Origin: an uncultured Flavobacteriaceae bacterium
GTDB lineage: Bacteria; Bacteroidota; Bacteroidia; Flavobacteriales; Flavobacteriaceae
NCBI GenBank assembly: GCA_905381055.1
Contig: CAJPUR010000011.1
Coordinates: forward strand, 62,001 to 126,000
Direction of reading: 5' to 3'
Length of the DNA: 64,000 nucleotides
In this document: piece after piece, positions 63,936 through 64,000 of the stretch
Position numbering within the stretch: position 1 is the stretch's first letter
Layout: the number at the start of each line of letters is the position of its first letter
The notes under the pieces: model-generated
The model's input: the letters and a program-made list of their open reading frames with translations, nothing else
Told to the model about the DNA's origin: nothing
The model's database searches: none
Program-made: the position numbers and the translations under genes

Positions 63936-64000
63936 TAAAAAATAAATTTTTTATATTCTTCAAGGGTTTTTTTAAAATTTAAATTTTGTTTTTGCTTTTT
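63935..64000 (-). CDS. C-terminal end of a further gene of the glycan cluster (start outside window)
   Basis: An open frame on the minus strand runs from base 64000 to a TAA at 63937-63935. The last 21 residues are strongly charged (Lys-rich, ending in LEEYKKFIF), as at the end of many glycosyltransferases. The TAA shares its last base with the asnB start codon (TAATG), the usual sign of translational coupling. The product cannot be named. The frame is short, so the call rests mostly on this coupling. Confidence 0.5.
   Translation of the reverse strand, partial: KKQKQNLNFKKTLEEYKKFIF

Noticed and set aside
1-64000. tRNA or rRNA genes, insertion sequences, CRISPR arrays, prophage, and integrative elements
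   Set aside because: I found no cloverleaf, no transposase or integrase-like protein and no regular short repeats. Gene style and composition look uniform throughout.

Overview
The window is a chromosomal segment of a low-GC, tightly packed member of the Bacteroidota, most likely a marine-type Flavobacteriia with a streamlined genome. The evidence is the complete suf set with a DUF2480 gene, the rplM-rpsI-rpsB-tsf order, yicC-gmk-nadD, greA next to a HIT gene, a plug-first TonB-dependent receptor, many short lipoproteins, and promoters of the Bacteroidetes type (TTG, 18-19 nt, TAnnTTTG). Intergenic gaps are short (none above about 180 bases), and two convergent gene pairs share a TTAA in which both stop codons lie. 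I see no rRNA, tRNA, insertion sequence, prophage or CRISPR array. The taxon below class level cannot be fixed from what I can see.

Left part (1-5826): the end of an aldo/keto reductase, an SDR oxidoreductase, hflX, an lpxH-like lipid A phosphoesterase, a metB-type transsulfuration enzyme, an ArsC/Spx-like protein and an EamA permease.

Sugar locus (5939-14124): a c-type cytochrome lipoprotein, a Tat-dependent gluconate-2-dehydrogenase-subunit-3-like protein and a GMC flavoprotein lie beside a run of a Tat/lipoprotein sugar isomerase, a NupG-like permease, a Gfo/Idh/MocA oxidoreductase, a second sugar isomerase and a DUF1080 (3-keto-disaccharide hydrolase) protein. Together they read as an envelope pathway that oxidises a glycoside at C3, cleaves the 3-keto intermediate and imports and reduces the product. 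This is the most interesting system in the window.

Middle (14145-30779): yicC-gmk-nadD, a family 4 glycosyltransferase, the sufABCDSE operon with two accessory genes, two envelope repeat lipoproteins, thiL, a ZIP transporter, and a lycopene cyclase convergent with a polyprenyl synthetase. 30882-37448 is a tetR-tolC-adaptor-RND efflux operon. 37521-48899 is mostly housekeeping: aspS, csp, tadA, polA (with an apparently dead proofreading domain), tsf-rpsB, rpsI-rplM, a DUF3127 gene, an orphan histidine kinase, HIT, greA and a degenerate Rieske-like lipoprotein.

Thiamine region (48902-52622): a clear TPP riboswitch sits directly upstream of a TonB-dependent receptor, and next to it are a NadR-like kinase, a PnuC-family permease and a YkoF/MTH1187-like thiamine-binding protein. 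This looks like outer- and inner-membrane uptake of thiamine followed by phosphorylation. A phosphopantetheinyl transferase, ahcY, a serine hydrolase and rpmA-rplU follow.

Right end (56754-64000): a surface-glycan cluster with the Pgl order, running against the coordinates: asnB, GT4 (PglA-like), phosphoglycosyl transferase (PglC-like), acetyltransferase (PglD-like), aminotransferase (PglE-like) and membrane 4,6-dehydratase (PglF-like). It predicts a bacillosamine-type sugar on a lipid carrier. A further gene, of which only the end is present, runs out of the window and overlaps the start of asnB.
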